A DNA stretch of 6,034 nucleotides, taken from positions 1 through 6,034 of the forward strand of contig DUGS01000053.1 of assembly GCA_013331265.1 (NCBI GenBank), in the 5' to 3' direction. This stretch comes from Methanosarcina sp. (GTDB lineage Archaea > Halobacteriota > Methanosarcinia > Methanosarcinales > Methanosarcinaceae). Every line of letters begins with the position of its first letter. Position 1 is the stretch's first letter. The notes beneath the pieces were generated by a model. It was not told the DNA's origin, made no database searches, and saw only the letters and a list, made by a program, of their open reading frames with translations. Position numbers and translations under genes: made by a program. Positions 1-4,949 of the stretch are shown here, piece after piece.

Positions 1-66
1 TCCGCGCTCCCGTAGTAATAAAAAGAAACTCAAAAAGGGTATTTTAGAGAAGCTTTCTACTCTATT

Positions 67-98
67 TTATTCATACAGTTACTTATTCATACAGTTGC
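67..98. repeat. 16-bp tandem direct duplication
   Basis: The 14-mer TTATTCATACAGTT occurs at 67-80 and again at 83-96. The following two bases are AC in the first copy and GC in the second, giving two adjacent 16-bp units that differ at one position. This looks like a slippage duplication in non-coding DNA. No function is implied. Confidence 0.8.
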
Positions 99-238
99 TC
101 AGTGGTTTTTCATTAAACTTCTCGTTTTCATTTTCTTCTTTTTGAGAAAGACTTCTCTCCTCCGTCAAGCGGGAGAAGAATGACGCAATATAGCTGAATA
201 CTGCTGTAAGGTCAAGAGTTTTAATCAATACTCAAACT

Positions 239-368
239 CAGCTCATTAGTAGAACCAATTAATTAACTTCTAAATTAGTCCTCTTAAGCGCAGCTCACTC
301 TACAACTTATAAATTAGTCTGCTTGAGTTCAGCTCGCTCTATAACTTCTAAATCAGTCCTCTTGAGCG
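239..368. repeat. Three imperfect 39-bp-type tandem repeats
   Basis: Units begin with CAGCTC and end near CTTGAGCG: 239-290, 291-329 and 330-368. The second and third are both 39 bp and align without gaps; the first is 52 bp and carries about 13 extra bases near its start. Shared internal pieces are AACTTCTAAATTAGTC-like and CTCTTGAGCG-like. The array abuts the hairpin cluster that follows the SagB-type gene. The last unit runs into the first hairpin, so the repeat may be a spread-out copy of one structured intergenic element. Similar intergenic repeats are common in Methanosarcina-type genomes, but I cannot name this one. Confidence 0.75.
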
Positions 369-410
369 AAGCGAAAAGGACACCGTCCTCCCGAGACGGG
401 ACTCGGGTGG
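356..410 (-). terminator. Double hairpin downstream of SagB-type gene
   Basis: Two hairpins lie shortly after the stop codon at 426-428 (read on the minus strand). The nearer one has arms CCCGAG (390-395) and CTCGGG (402-407) around a 6-base loop, extended by CC/GG across one mismatch (387-410). The farther one has arms GTCCTCTT (356-363) and AAAAGGAC (374-381), eight pairs in RNA with one U-G wobble, around a 10-base loop. AGGAC (377-381) could instead pair with GTCCT at 385-389, so the two structures compete. There is no convincing T-run directly after them on the minus strand, so a role in 3'-end processing or stability is as likely as termination. Confidence 0.45.
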
Positions 411-425
411 CGCAATTCGGGCGGG

Positions 426-1049
426 TCAGACATAGCCAAGCGGCATGATATAAAGAGGCTCCTCATTTGCAGGCAGTTTGAGGACCTTTTTTACTTCTTC
501 ATCATCAAAAGCCCCTATAGAACAGGTGCCTATCCCGAGCTCCACGCCGAGAAGGTAGATGTTCTGGGCTGCATGTCCGGCTTCCATATCTGCATACCGG
601 ATGCCTCTTTTTCCATATTTGCCTGTTATGCGCGGGTAAACTGCAGAGATTACAAGCGAAACTGCAGCTTTACTGATCATGGACTGGGAAAGAGCTGCTT
701 CTGCAAGCTTTTTTCTCATATCTCCCGGAACTTTCTGAGTAAGGGCATGTTCTTCTGCAACGTACCTGTAAATCCCTGGATCAAGCCCGTTTCCCTCTCC
801 GACTACAGCATGGATTTCAAGAGGGTAAAGAGCACCTGCGGAAGGACATGTCCTTAACCCCTCTCCTGAACTTATTCCCTGAGCTGCCCAGAGAAAACGT
901 GAAATGACCACTTCGGACAGGCCTTTTTCAGTGTATCTGCGCAATGACCTTCGCTTTGCAAGCAATTTCTCTATATGGCTTTTACCCGCAGCACCCGGCT
1001 CAGGCAGTTTGATCTTCATTGGCATGTCGGTAAGACCCTGATCTCCCAT
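426..1049 (-). CDS. SagB-type nitroreductase-family flavoprotein
   Basis: This is a 207-residue predicted FMN-dependent oxidoreductase of the nitroreductase superfamily, SagB/ThcOx-type branch, probably cytoplasmic. Visible family marks are RRSLRRY (residues 33-39, the usual phosphate-contacting arginine-serine-arginine segment), the hallmark PSAGALYPLE (69-78), and a C-terminal block with RYADMEAGHAAQN (151-163) and LGIGTCSIGAFDDEEV (172-187). SagB proteins oxidise azolines in peptide natural products, but no cyclodehydratase or precursor gene is visible here, so the substrate is unknown and this is a stand-alone member. The ATG at 1049 has a GGGGGA site 7 bases upstream; an internal ATG at 1025 is possible but lacks a well-spaced site. 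The protein ends abruptly at PLGYV, perhaps a few residues shorter than many relatives, right where GC-rich repeat DNA begins. It lies 93 bp downstream of the DUF59 gene on the same strand and may be co-transcribed with it. Family call firm, substrate not. Confidence 0.88.
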   Translation of the reverse strand: MGDQGLTDMPMKIKLPEPGAAGKSHIEKLLAKRRSLRRYTEKGLSEVVISRFLWAAQGISSGEGLRTCPSAGALYPLEIHAVVGEGNGLDPGIYRYVAEEHALTQKVPGDMRKKLAEAALSQSMISKAAVSLVISAVYPRITGKYGKRGIRYADMEAGHAAQNIYLLGVELGIGTCSIGAFDDEEVKKVLKLPANEEPLYIMPLGYV

Positions 1050-1091
1050 ATTTAGTTCCCCCGTATTTTTTGTACAATGTGTTTATCTCGT

Positions 1092-1156
1092 AATAATTTC
1101 GTAATACTGATTATTCACAATACCAATTATTCACAATACTAATTACTCCGTAATAC
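1092..1156. repeat. Four-unit 16-bp tandem repeat over DUF59 stop
   Basis: On the minus strand, four consecutive units each begin with GTATT: 1140-1156 (17 bp), 1124-1139, 1108-1123 and 1092-1107 (16 bp each). The two central units share the perfect 14-mer GTATTGTGAATAAT. The outer units carry GTATTACG instead. The first unit contains the last codons (ATT ACG GAG) and the TAA of the DUF59 gene, so the repeat apparently grew out of, or into, the gene end. It fills most of the spacer before the SagB-type gene. Confidence 0.85.
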
Positions 1157-1487
1157 GTTTCATTGCTTCTTCCGAAATCCTGTCAGGAGTCCACTCTGGA
1201 TCCCAAACAAGCTCAACCTTTGCTTCTTTTACTCCCTCTATCGCCTCGACCTTTCGCTTAATATTCTCTACGATAAGTTCTCCCATAGGACAGCCAGGCA
1301 TTGTTAAAGTCATTTTTATATGGACACGGTCCCCTTTCACCTCTACCCCATAAACAAGTCCAAGGTCAATAATGTTTATTGGAATCTCGGGGTCGTAGCA
1401 GGTCTTTAGAACTTCAATCACTTCTTCTTTCGTAACGATGGTACTCTCCCCCATGGTGTGGATCTGCAGCAATTTTATGCTCCCCAT
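1143..1487 (-). CDS. MIP18/DUF59 iron-sulfur cluster assembly protein
   Basis: This is a small cytoplasmic protein of the MIP18 (DUF59, SufT/PaaD-like) family, whose members help load or carry iron-sulfur clusters. Numbering from the outermost ATG (114 residues), the family signature DPEIPINIIDLGLVY lies at 32-46, the conserved TMPGCPMG with its cysteine at 62-69 (C66), and the typical tail VELVWDPEWTPDRIS at about 91-105. A second cysteine is C30. The domain is complete and of normal length. The start is undecided. The ATG at 1487 has no ribosome site. A TTG at 1472 has GGGGAG placed 7 bases upstream, which fits best. An ATG at 1454 (start MGEST) gives the most family-like N-terminus but has no nearby site. 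The SagB-type flavoprotein gene follows 93 bp downstream on the same strand. Family assignment is firm; the client protein is unknown. Confidence 0.9.
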   Translation of the reverse strand: MGSIKLLQIHTMGESTIVTKEEVIEVLKTCYDPEIPINIIDLGLVYGVEVKGDRVHIKMTLTMPGCPMGELIVENIKRKVEAIEGVKEAKVELVWDPEWTPDRISEEAMKRITE

Positions 1488-1506
1488 TTAATAAAAAGGT
1501 GGGTAG

Positions 1507-1566
1507 AATTAAATACATTTCCCAGAACTTCAGCATAAGCTGTTTTCTGTTTTGAAAACATATATC
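1507..1566 (-). promoter_or_regulatory. Candidate promoter for DUF59 gene
   Basis: Two TATA-like stretches lie on the minus strand upstream of the DUF59 gene. GTATTTAATT (centre about 1513) would place transcription start near 1487-1489, at the outermost ATG, which favours the downstream TTG or ATG start. GGATATATG (centre about 1562) would give a start near 1537 and a leader of 50-85 bases. An odd palindrome TGTTTTGAAAACA (1548-1560) lies next to the second site. Neither choice is proven. Confidence 0.35.
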
Positions 1567-1592
1567 CAGCAGTGAAACTTCAAACTTTTCGG

Positions 1593-1658
1593 CTGCACGC
1601 CAGGGCCGGGTTTTGAGGTTCGTCTGGGTATTTACAATGCCCGGCCCTGGCAATGCAG
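1593..1658. other. Very stable GC-rich stem-loop
   Basis: GCCAGGGCCGGG (1599-1610) and CCCGGCCCTGGC (1640-1651) form a perfect 12-bp inverted repeat around a 29-base loop. The stem is extended by CTGCA (1593-1597) with TGCAG (1654-1658) across a small asymmetric internal loop. It stands out in AT-rich spacer DNA between the surface-protein gene and the DUF59 gene, both read on the minus strand. It could be the 3' end structure of the surface-protein mRNA, a leader structure, or a small RNA. A tRNA was considered, but there is no T-loop or anticodon arm. Confidence 0.7.
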
Positions 1659-1747
1659 TTCATGGTCCCATATGCAGGTACTTTTTTTCAGTCCGTTTTT
1701 TTCAGTAGTTCTCTCTGATCTTGAACCTTTTTTCCTGCTTTTCGGCT

Positions 1748-4066
1748 TTAGCGCCTTCTTTTCAGTATTGCAATCCCTATAAGAAGCGTTCCCACAAAAC
1801 CCATGAAGAAGGAAGCCAGTTTAGAAGGGTTCTTTACGACTGCTGCTGCCTGGAGTGTTTCTTCTCTAATCTGGGGTTCGAGCCCCTCAAGCCTAAGTGA
1901 GTTTACAGTATCAAGAACCAACTGCTCGGTTTTCATGCTGGAAGCATTCTGACTCTCTGTTGAGATGTCGGTGTTTGATTCCTGTTTTTTATTTGATCCG
2001 TGCGATTTTCTGGCTTCATTAATGGATACTTCTTTCTGGGTTATGCCTGTAAAGCCTTTGTCATTTTCATAGGCGCCTGCAAAGAGAAGATAATTTCCGG
2101 GATGAAGATCGGAGGTTGTCAGAGAGAGTATATTCTGGTTTTCCTCACCTATAATTATCGTACCATTGCTTTCTCCGATAAAGGCCTGGATTTCGTTCTT
2201 AAACTTGTCTCTACCGGTTTCTGACCCGTAATCGGTTGAATTGAGCCCGAAATCTTCTATAAGCCTGAGTCCCTGTAATAAAGTCCCGGAAATGGTTTTT
2301 ATGCCACTGGTATTGGAGCCTATATCAGTGCTTGTTCCGCAGGCATCTTCTCTTATCAGTACAGCCCAGTAGGTATAGTTTTTCTGAGCAGGCGCATTTT
2401 TCAGGCTCATGTCGACTTCTAAGTTTTCGCCTTCTTCAAGTGCACGCGGAGCTGCGGCTTTCAATTCGTATTCAAAAACTTTGAAATAGTGTGCCAGAAG
2501 AATCGTCTTTTCCGGTTCAGACGCTTTAGTTTCTTTTTCGGCAAGCGTTACAACTACCCAGTAACTACCTTCTGGAAGAGGGCCAAGAGTCATAGGGGAT
2601 AGGTCTCCTCCTTCGTTCAAAGTCTCAGGGATCTGGATGTAAAATTCGGGATTATTGATGAAGATATCTTCAAAGCTGATCGTACCGTCCGTAATATTTT
2701 TAACAGCTTCTTCAGAAATACTCGTGCTGCATGTTTTGACAAGATATATGTCCACTTTTTGCCCTTTGAGGTCTTCGGAACCTTTATAGTTTATCTTCAC
2801 GCTCTCTTTTGTGGTATAAAATGAGCGAAGGGAACTGGGATATGACAATATGAATTTCAGTTTGTTCCAGCTACTTTTTCCTGATTTAATCTCAGGTTTT
2901 AACTCCTTATTCTCCGGAATGTATGAAAAGTTGGTTCCTTCTATCTTTATTTGAGCTCCCAGGTCGTCGCTTTTCAGATTATTTTCCTTGTTGCAAGCTT
3001 CTTTTCTGGTTTCAGGTTCTAATCCTTCGCTCCGGGAATTTTTTGTTCCGCTGCATGCCTCTTCTTTGGTTTCAGTTTTCACTTTCTCAATTTTCAGGTT
3101 TTTTGACCCATCACATGATCCGGTTTTCATTTCAGTTTTCTTTTCGGGATTTCCGGAACTATCTTTCTTGTTATCTGGACATGTTTTTAGTTTCAAGTTC
3201 GATTCCGAATTTTCCTGTTTATCTGTGCTACAGCGTTCTACTTTTCCAGTGTCCTGTTTCTTTTCAGGTTTTTCCTGATTATCTGCATCCTTTTCTGTTT
3301 TTACTCCGGTCTCAATACTCTTTCCGGCATTTTCTTTATAATCATTGTCATTTATTTCTTCTGTTTTATCCTCCATACCTTTTTCGGCATTTTTCTGATT
3401 TTCTGTACTCTTTTCACCTTTTATTTTTGATTCAGAATTCTCCTCAGTACTCTCCTGGTTACTTATATCGTTCTTTTCTCCAGTTTGTACCTCCGGGTTC
3501 TTTTCAATAATTTCCTGATTATCTGTATCCTGTTCTGTCTCTGTTTTTGTTTCCAAATTCTCTTCAGAACCTTTCTTGTTATCGGTGCTACCGCTTTCTA
3601 CTTCTTTTGTCCCTGAACTCTTTTCAAGATTTTCCTGGTCGCCAGTGTCCTGTTTTGTTTCAGTTTTTGTTCCAGTGCTCTCTTCAAGACTCTCCTGACT
3701 TCCAGTGTCTTTTTCGGCATCTGATTCTGTTTTCTGAATTTTTTCGGAAGTTTCCTGATTATCTGTGCTGTTTGATTCCTTTGCTCTTTCCTCAAGAGTC
3801 TCAGAGTCAGGTTCCTGGTTATCTTTATCCGTGTCAAGATTTTCTTTTGATTCCAGGTTTTCTCCAGTGCTTTCTTCTCCGCTTTGCATATCTTTATCGG
3901 TTATTATTTTTGAGTCGGGGTCCGTTCCTGCGTTTTCATGGCTTTCAGTGTCGTTTCCAGATCCTGCTGATAATGAAATGAGTGAAAGAATAAGAATCAA
4001 AACTGTCCAGGTCGCTATCCACTTTCGACAATGTCTCCAATTATGCCTGATTGTTCCTTTTTTCAA
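1748..4066 (-). CDS. Large repeat-rich surface protein, signal and C-terminal anchor
   Basis: This is a 772-residue predicted exported, membrane-anchored surface protein of unknown function. A basic N-terminus (KKGTIRHNWRHCRK) and a hydrophobic stretch at about 17-35 form a signal peptide or anchor. Residues 41-380 are an acidic/polar E, K, T, S, D, N, Q-rich stalk made of 17 units of exactly 20 residues. Residues about 400-685 look folded: they contain aromatic and beta-strand-like segments such as EGSYWVVVTLAE (499-510), probably two beta-sandwich modules resembling those of methanogen extracellular proteins. A polar linker follows, then a membrane helix (about 751-768) ending in KRRR, which orients the tail to the cytoplasm. 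At least nine N-x-S/T sequons are visible (for example N379, N457, N563, N609, N707), fitting a glycosylated cell-surface protein. Start: TTG, with AAGGAG at 4075-4080 eight bases upstream; no ATG is better placed. It is divergent from the ferredoxin gene across 526 bp. An adhesin, spacer or S-layer-associated role is inference only. Confidence 0.85.
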   Translation of the reverse strand: MKKGTIRHNWRHCRKWIATWTVLILILSLISLSAGSGNDTESHENAGTDPDSKIITDKDMQSGEESTGENLESKENLDTDKDNQEPDSETLEERAKESNSTDNQETSEKIQKTESDAEKDTGSQESLEESTGTKTETKQDTGDQENLEKSSGTKEVESGSTDNKKGSEENLETKTETEQDTDNQEIIEKNPEVQTGEKNDISNQESTEENSESKIKGEKSTENQKNAEKGMEDKTEEINDNDYKENAGKSIETGVKTEKDADNQEKPEKKQDTGKVERCSTDKQENSESNLKLKTCPDNKKDSSGNPEKKTEMKTGSCDGSKNLKIEKVKTETKEEACSGTKNSRSEGLEPETRKEACNKENNLKSDDLGAQIKIEGTNFSYIPENKELKPEIKSGKSSWNKLKFILSYPSSLRSFYTTKESVKINYKGSEDLKGQKVDIYLVKTCSTSISEEAVKNITDGTISFEDIFINNPEFYIQIPETLNEGGDLSPMTLGPLPEGSYWVVVTLAEKETKASEPEKTILLAHYFKVFEYELKAAAPRALEEGENLEVDMSLKNAPAQKNYTYWAVLIREDACGTSTDIGSNTSGIKTISGTLLQGLRLIEDFGLNSTDYGSETGRDKFKNEIQAFIGESNGTIIIGEENQNILSLTTSDLHPGNYLLFAGAYENDKGFTGITQKEVSINEARKSHGSNKKQESNTDISTESQNASSMKTEQLVLDTVNSLRLEGLEPQIREETLQAAAVVKNPSKLASFFMGFVGTLLIGIAILKRRR
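2927..3946 (-). repeat. 17 tandem 60-bp units coding a 20-residue repeat
   Basis: Codons 41-380 of the surface-protein gene divide into 17 units of exactly 20 codons with no insertion or deletion. The anchor motif T-D-N-Q-E or a variant starts at residues 81, 101, 121, 141, 161, 181, 201, 221, 241, 261 and 281, and weaker forms continue on both sides. The consensus is roughly TDNQE-N-x-E-K followed by E-x-K-T-E and ending in D. Units differ greatly in residues, so this is an old array under length constraint, not a recent slippage expansion. There is no tryptophan in the whole array and the first phenylalanine is F380. The last units acquire cysteines at regular spacing. Confidence 0.9.
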
Positions 4067-4074
4067 TTAATACA

Positions 4075-4080
4075 CTCCTT
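4075..4080 (-). promoter_or_regulatory. Ribosome binding site deciding a TTG start
   Basis: AAGGAG on the minus strand lies 8 bases before the TTG codon at 4066-4064, which opens the surface-protein frame (TTG AAA AAA GGA). The spacing is ideal and no in-frame ATG competes nearby, so this site supports a TTG start. Confidence 0.8.
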
Positions 4081-4102
4081 AACCATCTTTTTTCCCATTT
4101 AA

Positions 4103-4122
4103 ACCGAGTTTTAAACTCAGGT
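4103..4122 (-). promoter_or_regulatory. Candidate TATA region with palindrome, surface-protein gene
   Basis: GAGTTT (4106-4111) and AAACTC (4113-4118) form an inverted repeat around one T, extended by ACC/GGT with one bulged A. The AT core, read as GAGTTTAAAACTC on the minus strand, is centred about 46 bases before the TTG start. That would place transcription start near 4086 and leave the ribosome site inside a roughly 20-base leader. The overlap of a palindrome with a possible TATA box suggests an operator, but this is inference. Confidence 0.35.
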
Positions 4123-4335
4123 GTAGAGCTCGGGCCTATGAAGTATCTCCTTTTAATTCGATGCTGTTAGGGCATTTGTTTTAGAACTCGATCTTTTTAA
4201 AGTATCCGGTTTAGTTCTCTATCTGCCGGAGTTTATTTTACAGAATTTCACCCTCTTCAACGCTTTAGAAACCACAACTTCTTAAAATTCAGCATAATCT
4301 GGCATTATTAATTTAATAAAGTAGAAATATTTCGT

Positions 4336-4438
4336 AAAAAAGAATAATCACCAATTTATACGCTACTTTATCCTGTACAGGTAGTAAATTGTATATCGTA
4401 AAGAAGTACAGGAATAGTTATTGGTGAAGATCTTTTTT
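4336..4438. repeat. Long imperfect inverted repeat with A/T-run ends
   Basis: The left arm is AAAAAAGA (4336-4343) plus TCACCAAT (4348-4355). The right arm is ATTGGTGA (4420-4427) plus TCTTTTTT (4431-4438). The two 8-bp blocks match perfectly, separated by 4 and 3 unpaired bases. Inside, TCCTGTAC (4371-4378) has its complement GTACAGGA at 4406-4413, and CCTGTACAGG (4372-4381) is itself a perfect palindrome. Either strand would give a hairpin ending in a run of six T. It could be a mobile mini-element, a small RNA with its own terminator, or a regulatory structure; I cannot decide. Confidence 0.7.
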
Positions 4439-4487
4439 ATAACTGGGGTAAAATTTACAGGACCATATATCAAATTATAGAAATGTA

Positions 4488-4521
4488 TGCTAAAAAGCAG
4501 CTGTGTGCTAAAAAAGCAGCT
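4488..4521 (+). repeat. Twice-repeated element upstream of ferredoxin promoter
   Basis: TGCTAAAAAGCAGCT (4488-4502) recurs as TGCTAAAAAAGCAGCT (4506-4521), differing by one A in the A-run. The 18-base period places the copies nearly two helical turns apart on one DNA face, and the second copy ends 12 bases before the TATA box. This is the usual place for an archaeal activator site just upstream of the BRE. Regulatory function is inferred from position only. Confidence 0.5.
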
Positions 4522-4533
4522 TCAAATGTTAAC

Positions 4534-4545
4534 TTATATATAAAT
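4534..4545 (+). promoter_or_regulatory. TATA box of ferredoxin gene
   Basis: TTATATATAAAT is a good archaeal TATA box. The expected transcription start, about 25 bases downstream near 4564, gives a leader of about 28 bases that contains the ribosome site GGGGAGTG (4581-4588), four bases before the ATG at 4593. Confidence 0.7.
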
Positions 4546-4592
4546 CCTCTTAATAATTCTATTGTGAAATAAACATAACAGGGGAGTGAAGT

Positions 4593-4823
4593 ATGGCTGA
4601 TAAGACCGATAAAGTTGCTGAAAATATTCCCGGACCTTATTATTGTGACTATAACTGCATTGCGTGTAATTTATGTGTAGACACCTCACCAGAAAACTTT
4701 AAAATGAACGACGACAATTCCAATGCTTTTGTATATAAGCAGCCTGAAAATGATGAGGAAAAGGAAGCCTGTGAAGAGGCACTGGAAAACTGTCCGGTTG
4801 ATGCGATAGGAAATGATGGTTAA
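4593..4823 (+). CDS. Small single-cluster [4Fe-4S] ferredoxin
   Basis: This is a 76-residue soluble electron carrier. The cluster motif is C22-IA-C25-NL-C28 followed far downstream by C67-P, the classical CxxCxxC...CP arrangement for one [4Fe-4S] cluster. The second half lacks another CxxCxxC, so it is a monocluster type. C60 lies seven residues before C67, in the motif ACEEALENCPVDAIGNDG, and C18 lies four before C22. Neither is needed for the cluster, and they could form a disulfide or bind a different metal. The order PGPYY, C-rich loop, SPENF, VYKQPEN, CPVDAI resembles a widely distributed ferredoxin family whose members, as I recall, often have valine where C18 stands here. The protein is very acidic, as usual for ferredoxins. 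Start ATG at 4593 is supported by GGGGAGTG and the TATA box. It is alone on its strand, probably monocistronic. Redox partners are not indicated by neighbours. Confidence 0.93.
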   Translation: MADKTDKVAENIPGPYYCDYNCIACNLCVDTSPENFKMNDDNSNAFVYKQPENDEEKEACEEALENCPVDAIGNDG

Positions 4824-4928
4824 ACTGGCCAGTTCTGATTAAAACTTGTTCTTTAATTTTAAATATTCTTTTTTAATTACAACAGATTTCTTATGGATAG
4901 TCCAGATTTGTAATTACTTACAATTTTT
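4823..4928 (+). terminator. Ferredoxin 3' region: palindrome, hairpin, T-tracts
   Basis: The stop codon's last base starts a perfect 12-bp palindrome AACTGGCCAGTT (4823-4834). T-rich DNA follows, with six T at 4869-4874. A second hairpin, TTGTAA (4908-4913) with TTACAA (4918-4923), is followed directly by five T (4924-4928) and looks like an intrinsic terminator on the plus strand. GGATAG (4895-4900) and CTATCC (4943-4948) bracket it as an outer stem. The convergent regulator gene ends at 4950, so this spacer serves both genes. Confidence 0.55.
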
Positions 4929-4949
4929 ATGCAGCGGGTTCTCTATCCT

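Larger units (their letters stand above)
1..425. other. Gene-free left spacer, repeat-rich
   Basis: I see no supportable coding region on either strand in these 425 bases. The stretch is AT-rich on the left and becomes GC-rich toward the stop codon of the SagB-type gene. It holds a tandem 16-bp duplication (67-98), a possible hairpin with arms CTTCTC (152-157) and GAGAAG (173-178), three imperfect repeats of a 39-bp type (239-368), and two hairpins (356-381 and 387-410). It most likely contains the 3' untranslated region of the SagB-type gene followed by repeat-derived spacer DNA. No tRNA or rRNA signature was recognised. Confidence 0.6.
4067..4592. other. Divergent spacer between surface protein and ferredoxin
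   Basis: This 526-bp stretch carries no supportable gene; the longest short frames (for example an ATG at 4138 with 10 codons) lack ribosome sites. It holds the promoter and ribosome site of the surface-protein gene on the left, an AT-rich middle with no recognised element at about 4130-4330, an inverted repeat at 4336-4438, a twice-repeated 15/16-mer at 4488-4521, and the ferredoxin TATA box and ribosome site on the right. Confidence 0.65.

Noticed and set aside
239..368. CRISPR array
   Set aside because: The units are directly adjacent and imperfect, with no unique spacers of uniform length between identical repeats.
1414..1653. 79-codon minus-strand frame overlapping the DUF59 start
   Set aside because: It runs through the GC-rich hairpin, overlaps a conserved-family gene in another frame, and shows no recognisable domain or ribosome site.
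1593..1658. tRNA or tRNA-like gene in the GC-rich stem-loop
   Set aside because: The stem is 12 bp and the loop has no T-loop consensus, D-arm or anticodon arm.
2923..3510. Long plus-strand open frame (195 codons), and another at 3547-3981, antisense to the surface-protein gene
   Set aside because: They are rich in F, L, S and Y because they read the complement of E/K/S/T codons, and they show the same 20-residue period. Neither is needed to explain the locus; the sense frame has the ribosome site, signal peptide and anchor.
4138..4170. Short plus-strand frame beginning MKYLLLIR
   Set aside because: Only 10 codons, no ribosome site and no promoter in position.
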